Source: an uncultured Paracoccaceae bacterium
GTDB taxonomy: Bacteria; Pseudomonadota; Alphaproteobacteria; Rhodobacterales; Rhodobacteraceae
NCBI GenBank assembly: GCA_947493335.1
Contig: CANLQO010000002.1
Span: forward strand, 744,001-808,000
DNA length: 64,000 nucleotides
Direction: 5' to 3'
Below, piece by piece: positions 25,628 through 35,275 of the stretch; position 1 is the first letter of the stretch; every line of letters starts with the position of its first letter. The notes under the pieces are model-generated. The model was given only the letters and a program-made list of their open reading frames with translations, had not been told where the DNA came from and ran no database searches. The translations under genes were made by a program, and so were the position numbers.

Positions 25628-26998
25628 TCAATAGGCGTAGGCGTCGTAAATCCGGGACAGGTCGCCATCCCAGTCGCCCTTGTAGTGCTCAAGCAACTCG
25701 TCCGCCGGGGTCTGCCCACTTTCGATGCTTTCGTGCAGGGCATTCAGGAAATGCGTCTCATCCCCAACCAATCCACCCGCGCCGGGCTTGGCGCGGTTCT
25801 TGAGGCCCAGTTCAGAGATTGCAACGACCTCGTGCGCCAGATCGTGCATGTTGATGCCGTCGACCTGCCCCTGCAACCCGTCCTTTGACGCTGCCACAAG
25901 CAGTGCCTGCCGCTGTTCGGCGCTCCATCCTTTGCACAGGTCCCATGCCGCATCGAGCGCGGTTTGGTCATAAAGCAAGCCAACCCAAAACGCGGGCAGG
26001 GCGCACAGCCGCCGCCACGGACCACCATCCGCGCCGCGCTGTTCGATGAACTGCTTGATCCGCGCTTCGGGGAACACAGTGGTCAGGTGATCGGCCCAAT
26101 CCGACAGCAGCGGCTTTTCACCGGGCAGGGCGGGCAGCTCACCTTTCAGGAAATCGCGGAACGACATGCCCAGCGCGTCGATATATTTGCCGTCGCGATA
26201 GACAAAATACATCGGCACATCCAGCACCCACTGCACCCATGCCTCAAATCCAAATCCGTCATCAAAGACAAAGGGCAGCATGCCCGTGCGGTCGGCATCC
26301 AGATGCCGCCAGATGTGGCTGCGCCAGCTTTTGTGGTTGTTGATCTTGCCTTCAAAAAAGGGCGAATTGGCAAAAAGGGCGGTCGCAACCGGCTGCAAGG
26401 CAAGCGACACGCGCAGCTTTTGCACCATGTCGGCCTCTGACCCGAAATCAAGGTTCACCTGCACCGTGCAGGTCCGCCGCATCATGGCCGTGCCCATGGT
26501 GCCGACCTTCTCCATGTAGTTGTTCATCAGCTTGTACCGCCCCTTGGGCATCAGCGGCATCTGCTCGTGCTTCCATTCAGGTGCGGCGCCCAGACCGATA
26601 AACTTCACCCCGATCTCGTCCGAGACCGCCTTGACCTCGCTCAGGTGGGTGTTCACCTCGTCGCAGGTCTGGTGGATCGTCTCCAACGGCGCGCCTGACA
26701 GTTCCAGTGCGCCGCCCGGCTCAAGGCTGACGTTTGCGCCATCCTTTGTCAGGCCAATCAGATGGCCGCCTTCTTCCACCGGGGCCCAGCCGAACCGGTC
26801 GCGCAGGCCCGACAAGACCGCGTGGATCGACCTTTCGCCCTCATAGGGCAGCGGCAAATGGGTATCCTTGCAATACCCGAACTTCTCGTGCTCGGTCCCG
26901 ATGCGCCACTGGTCCTTCGGCTTGCAGCCCTTTGACAACAGCTCTGCCAGTTGGTCGTGATGCTCAATGGGGCCGCCGCCCGACTGGGGAATAGACAT
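25628..26998 (-). CDS. gshA: Glutamate-cysteine ligase, plant/alphaproteobacterial type
   Basis: A 456-residue gamma-glutamylcysteine synthetase catalysing the first step of glutathione synthesis. WRIGTEHEKFGY near residue 36 is the ATP/metal-binding start, and SLEPGGALELSG and TMGTAMMRRTCTVQVNLDF are core blocks shared by plant and alphaproteobacterial GshA. IWRHLDADRTGMLPF follows. The length fits the family. It has no good Shine-Dalgarno just ahead of ATG 26998. gshB is not in the window. Confidence 0.92.
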   Translation of the reverse strand: MSIPQSGGGPIEHHDQLAELLSKGCKPKDQWRIGTEHEKFGYCKDTHLPLPYEGERSIHAVLSGLRDRFGWAPVEEGGHLIGLTKDGANVSLEPGGALELSGAPLETIHQTCDEVNTHLSEVKAVSDEIGVKFIGLGAAPEWKHEQMPLMPKGRYKLMNNYMEKVGTMGTAMMRRTCTVQVNLDFGSEADMVQKLRVSLALQPVATALFANSPFFEGKINNHKSWRSHIWRHLDADRTGMLPFVFDDGFGFEAWVQWVLDVPMYFVYRDGKYIDALGMSFRDFLKGELPALPGEKPLLSDWADHLTTVFPEARIKQFIEQRGADGGPWRRLCALPAFWVGLLYDQTALDAAWDLCKGWSAEQRQALLVAASKDGLQGQVDGINMHDLAHEVVAISELGLKNRAKPGAGGLVGDETHFLNALHESIESGQTPADELLEHYKGDWDGDLSRIYDAYAY

Positions 26999-27055
26999 GA
27001 GGGAGGAGGACCTTTTGCTGACGATCTGGATAATTGTGGTGACGCAGAACGCAGA

Positions 27056-27574
27056 CTAATGCAAGGCCGGGTGATTGCGTCTCCAAACGGTGACGCGCGC
27101 ATCCGGTGTGCGCGACAACACATCCAGCATCGCCTCGGTCCGTATCCCCGGCAGACTGGCAAACGCATCAAAAAGCGCATCCGCCCCCTTCGCATTCACC
27201 GGGATCGCAAGCGATTGACCCCCCATTCCCGATATCACCCAGTGCGGCGCAGGGATGGCTGTCGGTTCAAGCTCCAGCAATGACATGTCCTCTATGTCGA
27301 TCACACCGCCGGTCAGCGGGCCGAAATACGCCAGTCGCCGTTCGTTAATCTGCACCACGCCAGGGCCTTCGCCGGTGCTGCGAAACCTTGCGCGTTGCCA
27401 GCCCGCCACGGCCCAGACAGCCCCTGCGGCCAAGATCGCCCAGCCAATCCACTGTACGGGCGAATAGAACGTGTTCAGCCACCACAAACCGATAAGCGCG
27501 ACACCCAGACCCAGCAAGCACTCGCGCCAACGCCACAACCCGTCCCTGACCGCTGGGCGCACCAGATCAGCCAC
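27056..27574 (-). CDS. Uncharacterised membrane protein with two N-terminal helices
   Basis: A 172-residue protein that I do not recognise. Residues 18-36 (CLLGLGVALIGLWWLNTFY region) and 41-58 (WIGWAILAAGAVWAVAGW) are two hydrophobic helices. The rest is soluble and beta-rich (VVQINERRLAYFGPLTGGVIDIEDMSLLELE, in order), likely cytoplasmic. It uses a GTG start and overlaps the upstream acetyltransferase gene by eight bases, so the two are co-translated. It may be a small membrane-anchored sensor or assembly factor, but there is no evidence for either. Confidence 0.7.
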   Translation of the reverse strand: MADLVRPAVRDGLWRWRECLLGLGVALIGLWWLNTFYSPVQWIGWAILAAGAVWAVAGWQRARFRSTGEGPGVVQINERRLAYFGPLTGGVIDIEDMSLLELEPTAIPAPHWVISGMGGQSLAIPVNAKGADALFDAFASLPGIRTEAMLDVLSRTPDARVTVWRRNHPALH

Positions 27575-28403
27575 GGATCACCTGTGGGTCTTGAAACAAG
27601 CGAAAGGCCCATTCGCCCACCTGTTGAAAGCCGATCCCGACATAAGCCTTTGCCGCGGCGGCATTGGCGGCAGACAGGGCGGCATGGGTCACGCCCTTGT
27701 CCCTTGCCTCGGCCAGATGAAGGGCCACCACCCGGCGGCCATGTCCCTTGCCGCGAAGCTCGCGCGGGGTGAAGACACCGCCGATCTGCACCATATCAGG
27801 AAGCTGGGCGTTAAAGGCGGTCGTCGCCAACGGCACATCGCCCCACATCAGAACCCTGCGGTTGTCTGCAACCATTGCCGTCTCATAGCTGGCCGCGGCC
27901 CGGATCGGGGCCTCACTTGCCGGGGTGTTCAGCGTCTCGGTCTGGTACTGTGTCATCCAGTCCAACATGGTTGCGGGGTCGGCCTGCGACAAGAGGCGCA
28001 AGTCTCCCGGACCATCGGGAACCTGCAATTCATCAAGCGCCAGCGTGTAATGCGGCTCATCCTGATCCAAGGTGGCAGTCGCATCGTCCAGACCGGTTTC
28101 CCGCTGAAGCGAACGAACCTGATCAAGCGGACCGATCATGCCAGTGACCTTGGCACCCGCCAGCGCGCGCTTGGCCCCCAAAATCGGCATGTTCGGCAGA
28201 AATGGTGCCACAATCCCCGCTCTTGTCAGGGCAAGAACGTCTGTCACCGGCCCGTCGTTGTTGACCCAAAACTTCATCGTCCGTTCGCCCTGCCCGGCAA
28301 AGCCGTCGCGGTGCAGATAGCCAAGCGTGAACATCGCCTGATGCGCGGCTGTGCGCAGGCAAGCGGTGATCTCCTCGGTGTCTGCTGCGGTCGCAGGTCT
28401 CAT
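27567..28403 (-). CDS. GNAT family N-acetyltransferase
   Basis: A 278-residue protein. The C-terminal third carries the GNAT acetyl-CoA core: MVQIGGVFTPRELRGKGHGRRVVALHLAEARDKG (motif A region with R-G-K-G-H-G-R) and AANAAAAKAYVGIGFQQVGEWAF (motif B region). The N-terminal two thirds look like a second, degenerate GNAT-like half. The acceptor substrate is unknown. It is followed without a gap by the two-helix membrane protein gene. Confidence 0.8.
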   Translation of the reverse strand: MRPATAADTEEITACLRTAAHQAMFTLGYLHRDGFAGQGERTMKFWVNNDGPVTDVLALTRAGIVAPFLPNMPILGAKRALAGAKVTGMIGPLDQVRSLQRETGLDDATATLDQDEPHYTLALDELQVPDGPGDLRLLSQADPATMLDWMTQYQTETLNTPASEAPIRAAASYETAMVADNRRVLMWGDVPLATTAFNAQLPDMVQIGGVFTPRELRGKGHGRRVVALHLAEARDKGVTHAALSAANAAAAKAYVGIGFQQVGEWAFRLFQDPQVIRG

Positions 28404-28497
28404 CTTGGGTACTCGTCACGCGGGCTGACCTTCACCGTTGCGGATGGTAACCGACAGGTCAAGTTCGTGGTTGGTTCAAAACGCATCAGCGCACATG

Positions 28498-29988
28498 TCA
28501 ACACCCGCCATATTCGGCCCGCAGCAGGTTCTTTTGCACCTTGCCCATTGTGTTGCGGGGCAGGGCCTTCATGATGATGTAGCGACGTGGATGTTTGAAC
28601 CGCGCCAAATGCGGCGCGACTTGTGCGGCCAGCGCGTCTTCGGTCAGGCCGACGCCTTCGATCACGACGGCGGCGATCACGCTTTCGCCAAAGTCGGGAT
28701 GTGGCACGCCAAAGACCGCGCTTTCCACGACACCGGGGACCGCGTTGATCACGTCCTCTACCTCTTTGGGGTAGATGTTGTAACCGCCCGCGATAATCAG
28801 GTCCTTGGCCCGCCCGACAATGGTCACGCGCCCATCCTCATCCTGCACGCCCAAATCGCCGGTGATGAAGAACCCGTTGTCACGCAGTTCCTCTGCGGTC
28901 TTCTCGGGCATATTCCAATAGCCCTTAAAAACGTTGTCGCCGCGGACTTCGATCACGCCAATCTCACCACGGGGCACCTCTTTTTCGTCTTTGGTCACCT
29001 TCACCTCAACCCCCGGCAGGGCATGGCCCACCGTGCCTGCCACGCGCGCGCCGTCATAGGGGTTTGAGGTGATCATATTCGTCTCGGTCATGCCGTAGCG
29101 CTCAAGGATGCGGTGCCCGGTGCGCTCTTCAAAGGCGGTGTGCGTTTCGGCCAGCAAGGGGGCAGAACCTGAAACGAAAAGCCGCATGTTGGCCACCCGC
29201 GCCCGGTCAAGCCGCGCATCGGACAAAAGCCGGGTATAAAAAGTTGGTACCCCCATCAGCAGGGACCCCGTTGGCATCTCCGCAAGGACGGTCTCTGGAT
29301 CAAAGCCCGCCATAAACCGCATCTGCGCCCCGGCCAGCAAGGTGGTGTTTGTCGCCACAAACAGCCCATGCGTGTGGAAGATTGGTAAGGCATGGATCAG
29401 CCGGTCCGCGCTGGTGATCTGCCACAGGTCCGTCAGGCTCTGGGCGTTCGACAGCAGGTTCTTGTGGCTCATCATCGCGCCTTTTGACCGCCCCGTCGTG
29501 CCCGAGGTGTAAAGCAACCCGGCAAGGTCATCGGGACCGCGCGGCACAGCGTCAAAGGTCGTCGGCCGGTGGTCCGCCGCCGCCGTCAGTGTTCCGCTGC
29601 CGTCGCCCGCGATGGTCATGACGTGCGCATCACCCGCAATCCCGGCCATGGCGTCCGCGTCTTTTGCGTCGCAAACGATCAGTCGCGGCGCGGCATCCGT
29701 GATGAAATAAGACAACTCACTTTGCGTATAGGCCGTGTTCAACGGCAGATAGACCGCCCCGCATTGCACCGTCGCCCCGTATAACGCCAGCGTTTCCATG
29801 ACCTTGGGCGCTTGCACGACGACCCGGTCGCCGGACGCGACGCCTGATTTGGCCAGCACATGCGCCAATTGCCCGACCCGCGCGATGAATTGGCCATAGT
29901 TGACGGTGGTGCCATCATCCAGCGTCAGAAACGTCGCTTCGCTGTCAGTGTGCGGGGCGAAAAGGGCATCGTAAAGGGTATTGGTCAC
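28498..29988 (-). CDS. matB: Malonyl-CoA synthetase (malonate-CoA ligase)
   Basis: A 496-residue AMP-forming acyl-CoA synthetase. A3 is LLYTSGTTGRSKGAM, A5 is ILERYGMTETNMITSNPYDG, A7 is FFITGDLGVQDEDG, A8 is VGRAKDLIIAGGYNIYPKEVED and A10 is LPRNTMGKVQKNLL. The M-I-T-S-N-P-Y-D-G stretch is characteristic of MatB, which makes malonyl-CoA from malonate. The decarboxylase MatA and a malonate transporter are not adjacent. It uses a GTG start with AAGGAC seven bases upstream. Divergent from trhO. Confidence 0.88.
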   Translation of the reverse strand: MTNTLYDALFAPHTDSEATFLTLDDGTTVNYGQFIARVGQLAHVLAKSGVASGDRVVVQAPKVMETLALYGATVQCGAVYLPLNTAYTQSELSYFITDAAPRLIVCDAKDADAMAGIAGDAHVMTIAGDGSGTLTAAADHRPTTFDAVPRGPDDLAGLLYTSGTTGRSKGAMMSHKNLLSNAQSLTDLWQITSADRLIHALPIFHTHGLFVATNTTLLAGAQMRFMAGFDPETVLAEMPTGSLLMGVPTFYTRLLSDARLDRARVANMRLFVSGSAPLLAETHTAFEERTGHRILERYGMTETNMITSNPYDGARVAGTVGHALPGVEVKVTKDEKEVPRGEIGVIEVRGDNVFKGYWNMPEKTAEELRDNGFFITGDLGVQDEDGRVTIVGRAKDLIIAGGYNIYPKEVEDVINAVPGVVESAVFGVPHPDFGESVIAAVVIEGVGLTEDALAAQVAPHLARFKHPRRYIIMKALPRNTMGKVQKNLLRAEYGGC

Positions 29989-30133
29989 GTCTGGCGTCCT
30001 TGGCGTGCGTTTGGTCGTCCCTTGGTCTTACCGCGCTTCTTTCGGGGTTTCAGCATGAAAGCCGCTGATGGGCCGGTTTTCGGGGCCCTGCGGTGGCTTG
30101 CGCCTGCGGGGTCAGAGGCTTATTTGCCGTGCC

Positions 30134-31039
30134 ATGTACACCGTCGCCGCCCTTTATCACTTCACCCCCTTTGACGACCCGGCTGCTCTGCGCCCGGGGT
30201 TGATTGCGGCCTGTGAAACGCACGGTATCTCGGGCACCCTGCTGATCGCGGGCGAAGGCATTAACGGGACGATCGCGGGCAGCCGCGCCGGGATTGACGC
30301 GATCCTGGGTGTCATCCGCGCATTGCCCGGTTGTGCGGCGCTGGAACACAAGGAAAGCCAATCCGACACGCCGCCCTTTCACCGCATGAAGGTGCGGCTG
30401 AAGAAAGAGATCGTGACCATGGGCCAGCTGCAGGTCAAACCTGCCGAAGGCACTGGCCACTACGTCGATCCGGCCGATTGGAATGAACTGATCCGCTCGC
30501 CCGAAGTCGCCGTGATCGACACCCGCAACGACTATGAAGTCGGGATCGGCACCTTTGACGGTGCCATCGACCCGCAGACCAAAAGCTTTGGTGAGTTTCC
30601 GGCTTGGTGGGAGGCCAACAAGGACCGCTTTCACAACAAGAAGATCGCGATGTTCTGCACCGGCGGCATCCGCTGCGAGAAGTCCACGAACTTCCTCAAG
30701 GGGCAGGGCGTGGATGAGGTTTATCACCTCAAGGGCGGCATCCTGAAATACCTCGAAGAGGTGCCGCAGGAAGACAGCACATGGCAGGGCGAATGCTTTG
30801 TCTTTGACGCCCGCGTCTCGGTGGGCCATGGGCTGTTGGTCGGGCCGCATCTGCTCTGCTACGCCTGCCGCCGCCCGATCCTGCCCGCGGATCGCGACCG
30901 GCCCGAATACGAACACGGCGTCGCCTGCCACCAATGCAGCCATGAAACCACAGAGGCTGACAAGGACCGCTTTCGCGAACGCCAAAAGCAGATCGCTCTG
31001 GCCGCCGAACGCGGCACCCGCCACATCGGCAGCCTTTGA
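30134..31039 (+). CDS. trhO: tRNA uridine(34) hydroxylase, rhodanese-domain (TrhO/YceA)
   Basis: A 301-residue protein with an N-terminal acylphosphatase-like domain (GISGTLLIAGEGINGTIAGS), a central rhodanese domain (DTRNDYEVGIGTFDGAIDP in parts, active-site loop FCTGGIRCEKS with the catalytic cysteine) and a C-terminal cysteine-rich module (CYACRRPI and CHQCSHE) that probably binds metal. This architecture is TrhO, which makes 5-hydroxyuridine at position 34 of tRNAs without prephenate. ATG 30134 fits the conserved MYTVAALYHF start. Its stop overlaps the next gene (TGATG). Confidence 0.92.
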   Translation: MYTVAALYHFTPFDDPAALRPGLIAACETHGISGTLLIAGEGINGTIAGSRAGIDAILGVIRALPGCAALEHKESQSDTPPFHRMKVRLKKEIVTMGQLQVKPAEGTGHYVDPADWNELIRSPEVAVIDTRNDYEVGIGTFDGAIDPQTKSFGEFPAWWEANKDRFHNKKIAMFCTGGIRCEKSTNFLKGQGVDEVYHLKGGILKYLEEVPQEDSTWQGECFVFDARVSVGHGLLVGPHLLCYACRRPILPADRDRPEYEHGVACHQCSHETTEADKDRFRERQKQIALAAERGTRHIGSL

Positions 31040-32085
31040 TGCCACAACTGCCCCTGCGCGCGGGATTTGCCTTGCTGATCGGTGCGCTTTCAGGGGTTGC
31101 AGCTTTCACCCTTGGCATGCCGCTGCCCTGGATGCTGGGCTCCATGCTGGGCGTTACAATCGCTGCACTGATGCACCTTCCCATCGCGGGTCCCGACCGT
31201 TTGCGGCCCATCGTGATCCCGGTGATCGGCGTCATGCTCGGGTCCGCCATCACCGCCGAGACCCTGCAGCAACTGGGCCAATGGTCCGCCACCTTGCTGA
31301 TCCTGCCGCTCGCGCTGATGTCTTCCGCTGCCGTTTCATATGTCGTCTACCGCCGTCTGGGCGGCTATGACGCAGCGACCGCCTACTTCAGCGCCATGCC
31401 GGGTGGGCTGAACGAGATGCTCTTGATGGGCGCGGCCCAAGGCGGCAACGAACGCCGCATCGCGCTGGCCCATGCCGCGCGCGTGCTGATGGTGATCTTC
31501 TTTGTGGCACTCTTCTTTGGCGCCTTCCTTGGCGTGCGCAGCAACACCTCTGCCGTGACATGGACCGCGCTGAACGCACTGACGGTCGTCGATTACCTGA
31601 TCCTCGCGGCCTGTGCAGTGGCAGGCGTGTCCTTTGCACGTCTCATCCGCTTGCCCGCCGCCCCGATCTTTGGCCCCCTGATCCTTTCAGGGGCGGCCCA
31701 TGTGCTCGGCTGGGTCACCCTGCCGCCGCCCTCTCTGGTGGTTATCGCCGCGCAGATCGTGGTTGGAACAATCATCGGCGCGCGCTTCATCGGGGCCACA
31801 CTGAGCGAGGTCGGACGCGACCTGCTGCTGGGGGCTGCGGCAACCTTGCTGATGCTGATTGCGGCACTGGTTTCGGCCTACCTGCTGATCCAAGTCGCCG
31901 ACGTGCCCATGGCGCAGGCCTTCCTCGCCTATGCACCCGGCGGGCTGACAGAGATGTCCCTGCTCACACTCGCAATCAATCAGGACGTGGCCTTTGTCTC
32001 GGTCACACATATCGTCCGCATCACCCTTGTCATCGCCGCGGCACCTGCTCTCTTTGGTCTCCTGCGCCGCTACCTTGATCCCTGA
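31039..32085 (+). CDS. AbrB family membrane protein (AbrB-duplication transporter)
   Basis: A 348-residue, very hydrophobic protein of about ten helices made of two similar halves, each carrying a G-x-M-P-W-M-L-G-S or YAPGGLTEMSLL-type block (GMPLPWMLGSMLG near residue 27; AMPGGLNEMLLMG and AYAPGGLTEMSLL later). This is the AbrB/AidB-regulator duplication family, unrelated to the transition-state regulator AbrB; it is presumed to be a transporter with unknown substrate. ATG 31039 overlaps the trhO stop; a TTG one codon upstream is possible. Confidence 0.82.
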   Translation: MPQLPLRAGFALLIGALSGVAAFTLGMPLPWMLGSMLGVTIAALMHLPIAGPDRLRPIVIPVIGVMLGSAITAETLQQLGQWSATLLILPLALMSSAAVSYVVYRRLGGYDAATAYFSAMPGGLNEMLLMGAAQGGNERRIALAHAARVLMVIFFVALFFGAFLGVRSNTSAVTWTALNALTVVDYLILAACAVAGVSFARLIRLPAAPIFGPLILSGAAHVLGWVTLPPPSLVVIAAQIVVGTIIGARFIGATLSEVGRDLLLGAAATLLMLIAALVSAYLLIQVADVPMAQAFLAYAPGGLTEMSLLTLAINQDVAFVSVTHIVRITLVIAAAPALFGLLRRYLDP

Positions 32086-32132
32086 CGCCCGCCCCCTTAG
32101 CCTTTGTCGAAACCTCCGATCAAAGGCTGCCC

Positions 32133-32582
32133 ATGTTCGAACGTATCCTCTCGCTTTTCTCGCCCGCCCCCCACGTGACAGAGCTTCCGCCCGAAGACGC
32201 CCGTCATGCGCTGGGCGCGCTGCTTGTCCGCACCGCCAAGGCCGACCGCGCCTATCTGTTCGAAGAGGTGGAAGAAATCGACCACGTCCTTGCCGACCTT
32301 TATGACCTGAACAAGGTTGAAGCCGCGATGATGCGCGCGGCCTGCGAAAAACTCGACCACGAAATGCCCGCGACAGCCGAGCTTGCGCAAATCCTGCATG
32401 ATGCCATCCCGCTGGCCGAACGCGAAGCCGCCGTTGCCGCGCTCTGGCGCGTGGTCTTTGCGGACGGCATCGAAGAAGAAAGCGAAGACGCCGTACTGCA
32501 CGAGGTTGAGCAAACGCTCGGCGTCAGCCCCGAAGTCAGCAAACGCCTGCATGATGAGGCGCAAGCCGCCGCGCAGGGCTGA
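32133..32582 (+). CDS. TerB family protein
   Basis: A 149-residue all-helical acidic protein matching the TerB/DjlA-type tellurite resistance fold. LGALLVRTAKADRAYLFEEVEEIDHVL forms the first EF-hand-like helical pair, and AALWRVVFADGIEEESEDAVLHEV the second, with the typical ADG.. E...E acidic pair. TerB-fold proteins bind divalent metal and act at membranes or as cofactors of phage-defence and stress systems. No other ter gene is nearby, so this is a stand-alone member. Its stop overlaps the start of the desaturase gene (TGATG). Confidence 0.82.
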   Translation: MFERILSLFSPAPHVTELPPEDARHALGALLVRTAKADRAYLFEEVEEIDHVLADLYDLNKVEAAMMRAACEKLDHEMPATAELAQILHDAIPLAEREAAVAALWRVVFADGIEEESEDAVLHEVEQTLGVSPEVSKRLHDEAQAAAQG

Positions 32583-33493
32583 TGACCCATCAGGCCTTTT
32601 TGCAATCGCTCTCGCCTGCCGACCGCGCCCGCCTGACGGCGTTGACCAACGGGGCGGGGCTGATGCACCTTGGCCTGCACGCTGGCGCGATTGTCTTGCT
32701 TGCGACCGCCATAGCGCTGGGCGTGCCCGGCTGGCCGTTCCTGCTTTTGCCATTGGGCATTTTTCAGGTGTTCCTCTTTCACCTCCTGCACGAGGTGACG
32801 CACGAAACCGTCTTTGCCAGCAAACCCCTGAACATCTGGGTGGCCCGCATAGCCGGATTCATCCTGCTGATCCCGCCACTCTGGTTTCGCTACTTCCACT
32901 TCGCGCACCACAAGCATACCCATGATCCCCAGCACGACCCGGAACTGGCAACGCCAAAGCCGCGCACGTGGCCCGGATACCTGTGGTACCTCACGGGCCT
33001 GCCAATGTGGGGAAGCCTTCTGAAAACACTTTGGAACAACGGTGCTGGCAAATGTGTGGACGCCTATGTCCCAACCTCCGCACTCACCCGCATCGCGAAA
33101 GAGGCGCGGTTGATGCTGCAGATCTACGCCGTGATTCTTGCCTTTTCCCTGCTGCTTGGATCCGCGCTGCTCTTTTGGATATGGGTCCTGCCGCTCGTCC
33201 TTGGCCAGCCATTCCTGCGGCTCTACCTGATGGCAGAGCATACCGATTGCGCACATGTGCCGGACATGTTCACCAACACCCGTACGACCTTTACGACCCG
33301 CGCCATCCGTTGGCTTGCGTGGAACATGCCGTATCACGCCGAGCACCACGCCCTTCCGTCCGTGCCGTTCCACCAATTGCCTGCTTTGCATGATCTTGCG
33401 CAATCGCACTTGCGCGAAACCGCGCCGGGCTATGCGGCTTTTCACGCGACCTATGCAGCGCGCCTAACGCCCGCGCCCGGCAGCAAGGGCTGA
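32582..33493 (+). CDS. Membrane fatty acid desaturase/hydroxylase family protein
   Basis: A 303-residue membrane di-iron enzyme. The histidine boxes are HEVTHE (about residue 63), HFAHHKHTH (about residue 103) and NMPYHAEHHALPSVPF (about residue 258), with an extra AEHTDC histidine between. Four hydrophobic segments flank them. The pattern suits a lipid desaturase or a carotenoid/lipid hydroxylase acting in the inner membrane; the substrate is not readable. It is coupled to the TerB-like gene and converges on an EamA gene, the two ends overlapping by 30 bases. Confidence 0.85.
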   Translation: MTHQAFLQSLSPADRARLTALTNGAGLMHLGLHAGAIVLLATAIALGVPGWPFLLLPLGIFQVFLFHLLHEVTHETVFASKPLNIWVARIAGFILLIPPLWFRYFHFAHHKHTHDPQHDPELATPKPRTWPGYLWYLTGLPMWGSLLKTLWNNGAGKCVDAYVPTSALTRIAKEARLMLQIYAVILAFSLLLGSALLFWIWVLPLVLGQPFLRLYLMAEHTDCAHVPDMFTNTRTTFTTRAIRWLAWNMPYHAEHHALPSVPFHQLPALHDLAQSHLRETAPGYAAFHATYAARLTPAPGSKG

Positions 33494-34309
33494 TCCGACG
33501 CCCGCCACCATGATGACGGCCAGACCAACCATGGTCCAAGCATCCGGCCAATCGCCAAAGAACAACAGGCCAAAAAGCATCGCCGCAATCAACTGGCTGT
33601 AAATCAGGGGCGCGATCACACCAGCAGGCGTTGTGCGGTTGACCTGTACGAGCAGCAGATTGCCGATCGCCGATCCCAATGCGCTGATCGCCAAAAGGCC
33701 GATGATCTTCCCGTCAAATCCGCTGGCGCCGCCAACGGCGAGGGGGGCCAGCAATACTGCGCCAATCATCAGCTGCGAGATCAGCAGGAACCTTGGCCGA
33801 AAGTCCGGTGCCAGCCAGCGTGTCGCCACCAGATATCCACCATGCAGGCACCCCGCCAGCACCGCAAAGGCCATCCCTGTCGTGACCCCGAAACCGGGCC
33901 TGACCACGATCAGCACCCCCGCAAAGCTGACCGCCAGTAAGGCCGCGCGCAGCACCGTGACCCTTTCTTTCAGGATCAGCGCACTCAGAACAAAGGCCAC
34001 CACCGGCCCGATGAAAAAGCCTGCAAAGGCATTTGCCATCGGCTCTGTCTTCAGCGCGGTCAGAATGCAGCAAATGCCGCCCGCAATCAGGGCCGCTCTC
34101 AGGATCAGTCGCCAGTCCCCCAACATCCGCCATTCGTGCCGTTGCATCCCGCTAAGCGGCAGAAGCAGGATGGCTGCCAGCGCAAACCGTGCCCAGGCCA
34201 CAAAGAACGGCGCAAACCCTGCCGCCGACAGGGCTTTCCCCGCCGCATCGCCACCCACGATCAGGAACATCGCCGCAACGACCGACAGGATAACAAGGGG
34301 CAGAGGCAT
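33464..34309 (-). CDS. EamA/DMT family transporter
   Basis: A 281-residue transporter with ten hydrophobic helices in two EamA repeats. The first begins LVILSVVAAMFLIVGGDAAGKAL and the second MAFAVLAGCLHGGYLVATRWL; FFIGPVVAFVLSALILKERVTVLRAALLAVSFAGVLIVV is the conserved end of repeat one. Such proteins export amino acids or other metabolites. It differs in sequence from the EamA protein at 18503-19348, so the two are not a recent duplication. Its 3' end overlaps the convergent desaturase gene by 30 bases. Confidence 0.82.
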   Translation of the reverse strand: MPLPLVILSVVAAMFLIVGGDAAGKALSAAGFAPFFVAWARFALAAILLLPLSGMQRHEWRMLGDWRLILRAALIAGGICCILTALKTEPMANAFAGFFIGPVVAFVLSALILKERVTVLRAALLAVSFAGVLIVVRPGFGVTTGMAFAVLAGCLHGGYLVATRWLAPDFRPRFLLISQLMIGAVLLAPLAVGGASGFDGKIIGLLAISALGSAIGNLLLVQVNRTTPAGVIAPLIYSQLIAAMLFGLLFFGDWPDAWTMVGLAVIMVAGVGSALAAGRGR

Positions 34310-34365
34310 GACGGTCCGTTTCGCTTGGCTCCGCCCTCATTGCGTCGAATTACGCCAAAGTGCAA

Positions 34366-35190
34366 TCAGATCGCGGTGGCGCTGACCAATACCGCAGGTA
34401 CCGGAACACGCCAGCGGCCACCTTTGCTGGGGCGGCGCGCCACCTTTTCGGCCACGGCCTCTCTGATCCGTTCCTTGCGTTTGTCGGACTGCGGCCGCAG
34501 CAGCGCGCCGCCGCGCACCGTGCCGTTCATGAAATAGTCAAACGGCGCACCGGGGTCGCTGACCTCCCAATAGCTGCCCACGTCGGTCAGCGCGACATCG
34601 GCAAATCCCGCCTTGTGAAGGGCTTTCTGTGCCCGTTCAGCCTCCGCATAGTCATGGGTGCCGGGGGCCGCTGGCAATTGCACGTCTGGGTCGCCATGGG
34701 CCTTGATCGCCTCAAAAACGATGGCAAAGGCGTCCCCCGGCTCCGGCGCTTTCCAGACCGAATAAACAATTCTGCCGCCGTTTTTCAGGACCCGCCGCGC
34801 TTCGGCAAAGGCTTTGTCAGGATAGGGAATATGCGGCACGCCAAACCCGATTGTCACCGCATCAAAAGAGGCATCCGCCAACGTCAGCGCCATCGCGTCG
34901 CCCGCCTCAAACCCTGCGCCGGGGACTGTCGCGCGGGCGACCTCCAGCATCGCGGGCGAGAAATCGACGCCGGTCACCACTGCCCCGGTCTCAACCAACC
35001 CCTTTGCCACTACCCCGTGCCCGCAGCACAAATCCAGCGCCCTGTCGCCCGGTCCAACCTTCGCCAGCTCCACGAATTTGGGCACACATTGCGCGGCCGC
35101 CTGTGCAAAATCCCGCGCATAAGCCGCCGCCGTTCCGGCATCCGCCCACCCATCGCGCTCAATCTCAGCAAAGCTGTCAAAATCCGTCAT
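34366..35190 (-). CDS. Class I SAM-dependent methyltransferase
   Basis: A 274-residue Rossmann methyltransferase. Motif I is ALDLCCGHGVVAKGL near residue 52, the acidic end of beta 2 is VTGVDFSPAML, motif II/III covers FEAGDAMALTLADASFDAVTIGFG and post-motif is EARRVLKNGGRIVYSVW. The organisation resembles UbiE/Coq5-type enzymes, but the substrate is unassigned. ATG 35190 (MTDFDSF) is favoured over an upstream in-frame ATG at 35226 because the protein starts acidic and soluble there. Divergent from pncB, 85 bases apart. Confidence 0.83.
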   Translation of the reverse strand: MTDFDSFAEIERDGWADAGTAAAYARDFAQAAAQCVPKFVELAKVGPGDRALDLCCGHGVVAKGLVETGAVVTGVDFSPAMLEVARATVPGAGFEAGDAMALTLADASFDAVTIGFGVPHIPYPDKAFAEARRVLKNGGRIVYSVWKAPEPGDAFAIVFEAIKAHGDPDVQLPAAPGTHDYAEAERAQKALHKAGFADVALTDVGSYWEVSDPGAPFDYFMNGTVRGGALLRPQSDKRKERIREAVAEKVARRPSKGGRWRVPVPAVLVSATAI

Positions 35191-35275
35191 CCCGGCCAAC
35201 CCTACGGCATCCCCCGCCCATTGCAAAACCGCGGCCCCCTTGCTCTAACCCCTTCCCAAGCCAACGGAGGACCCT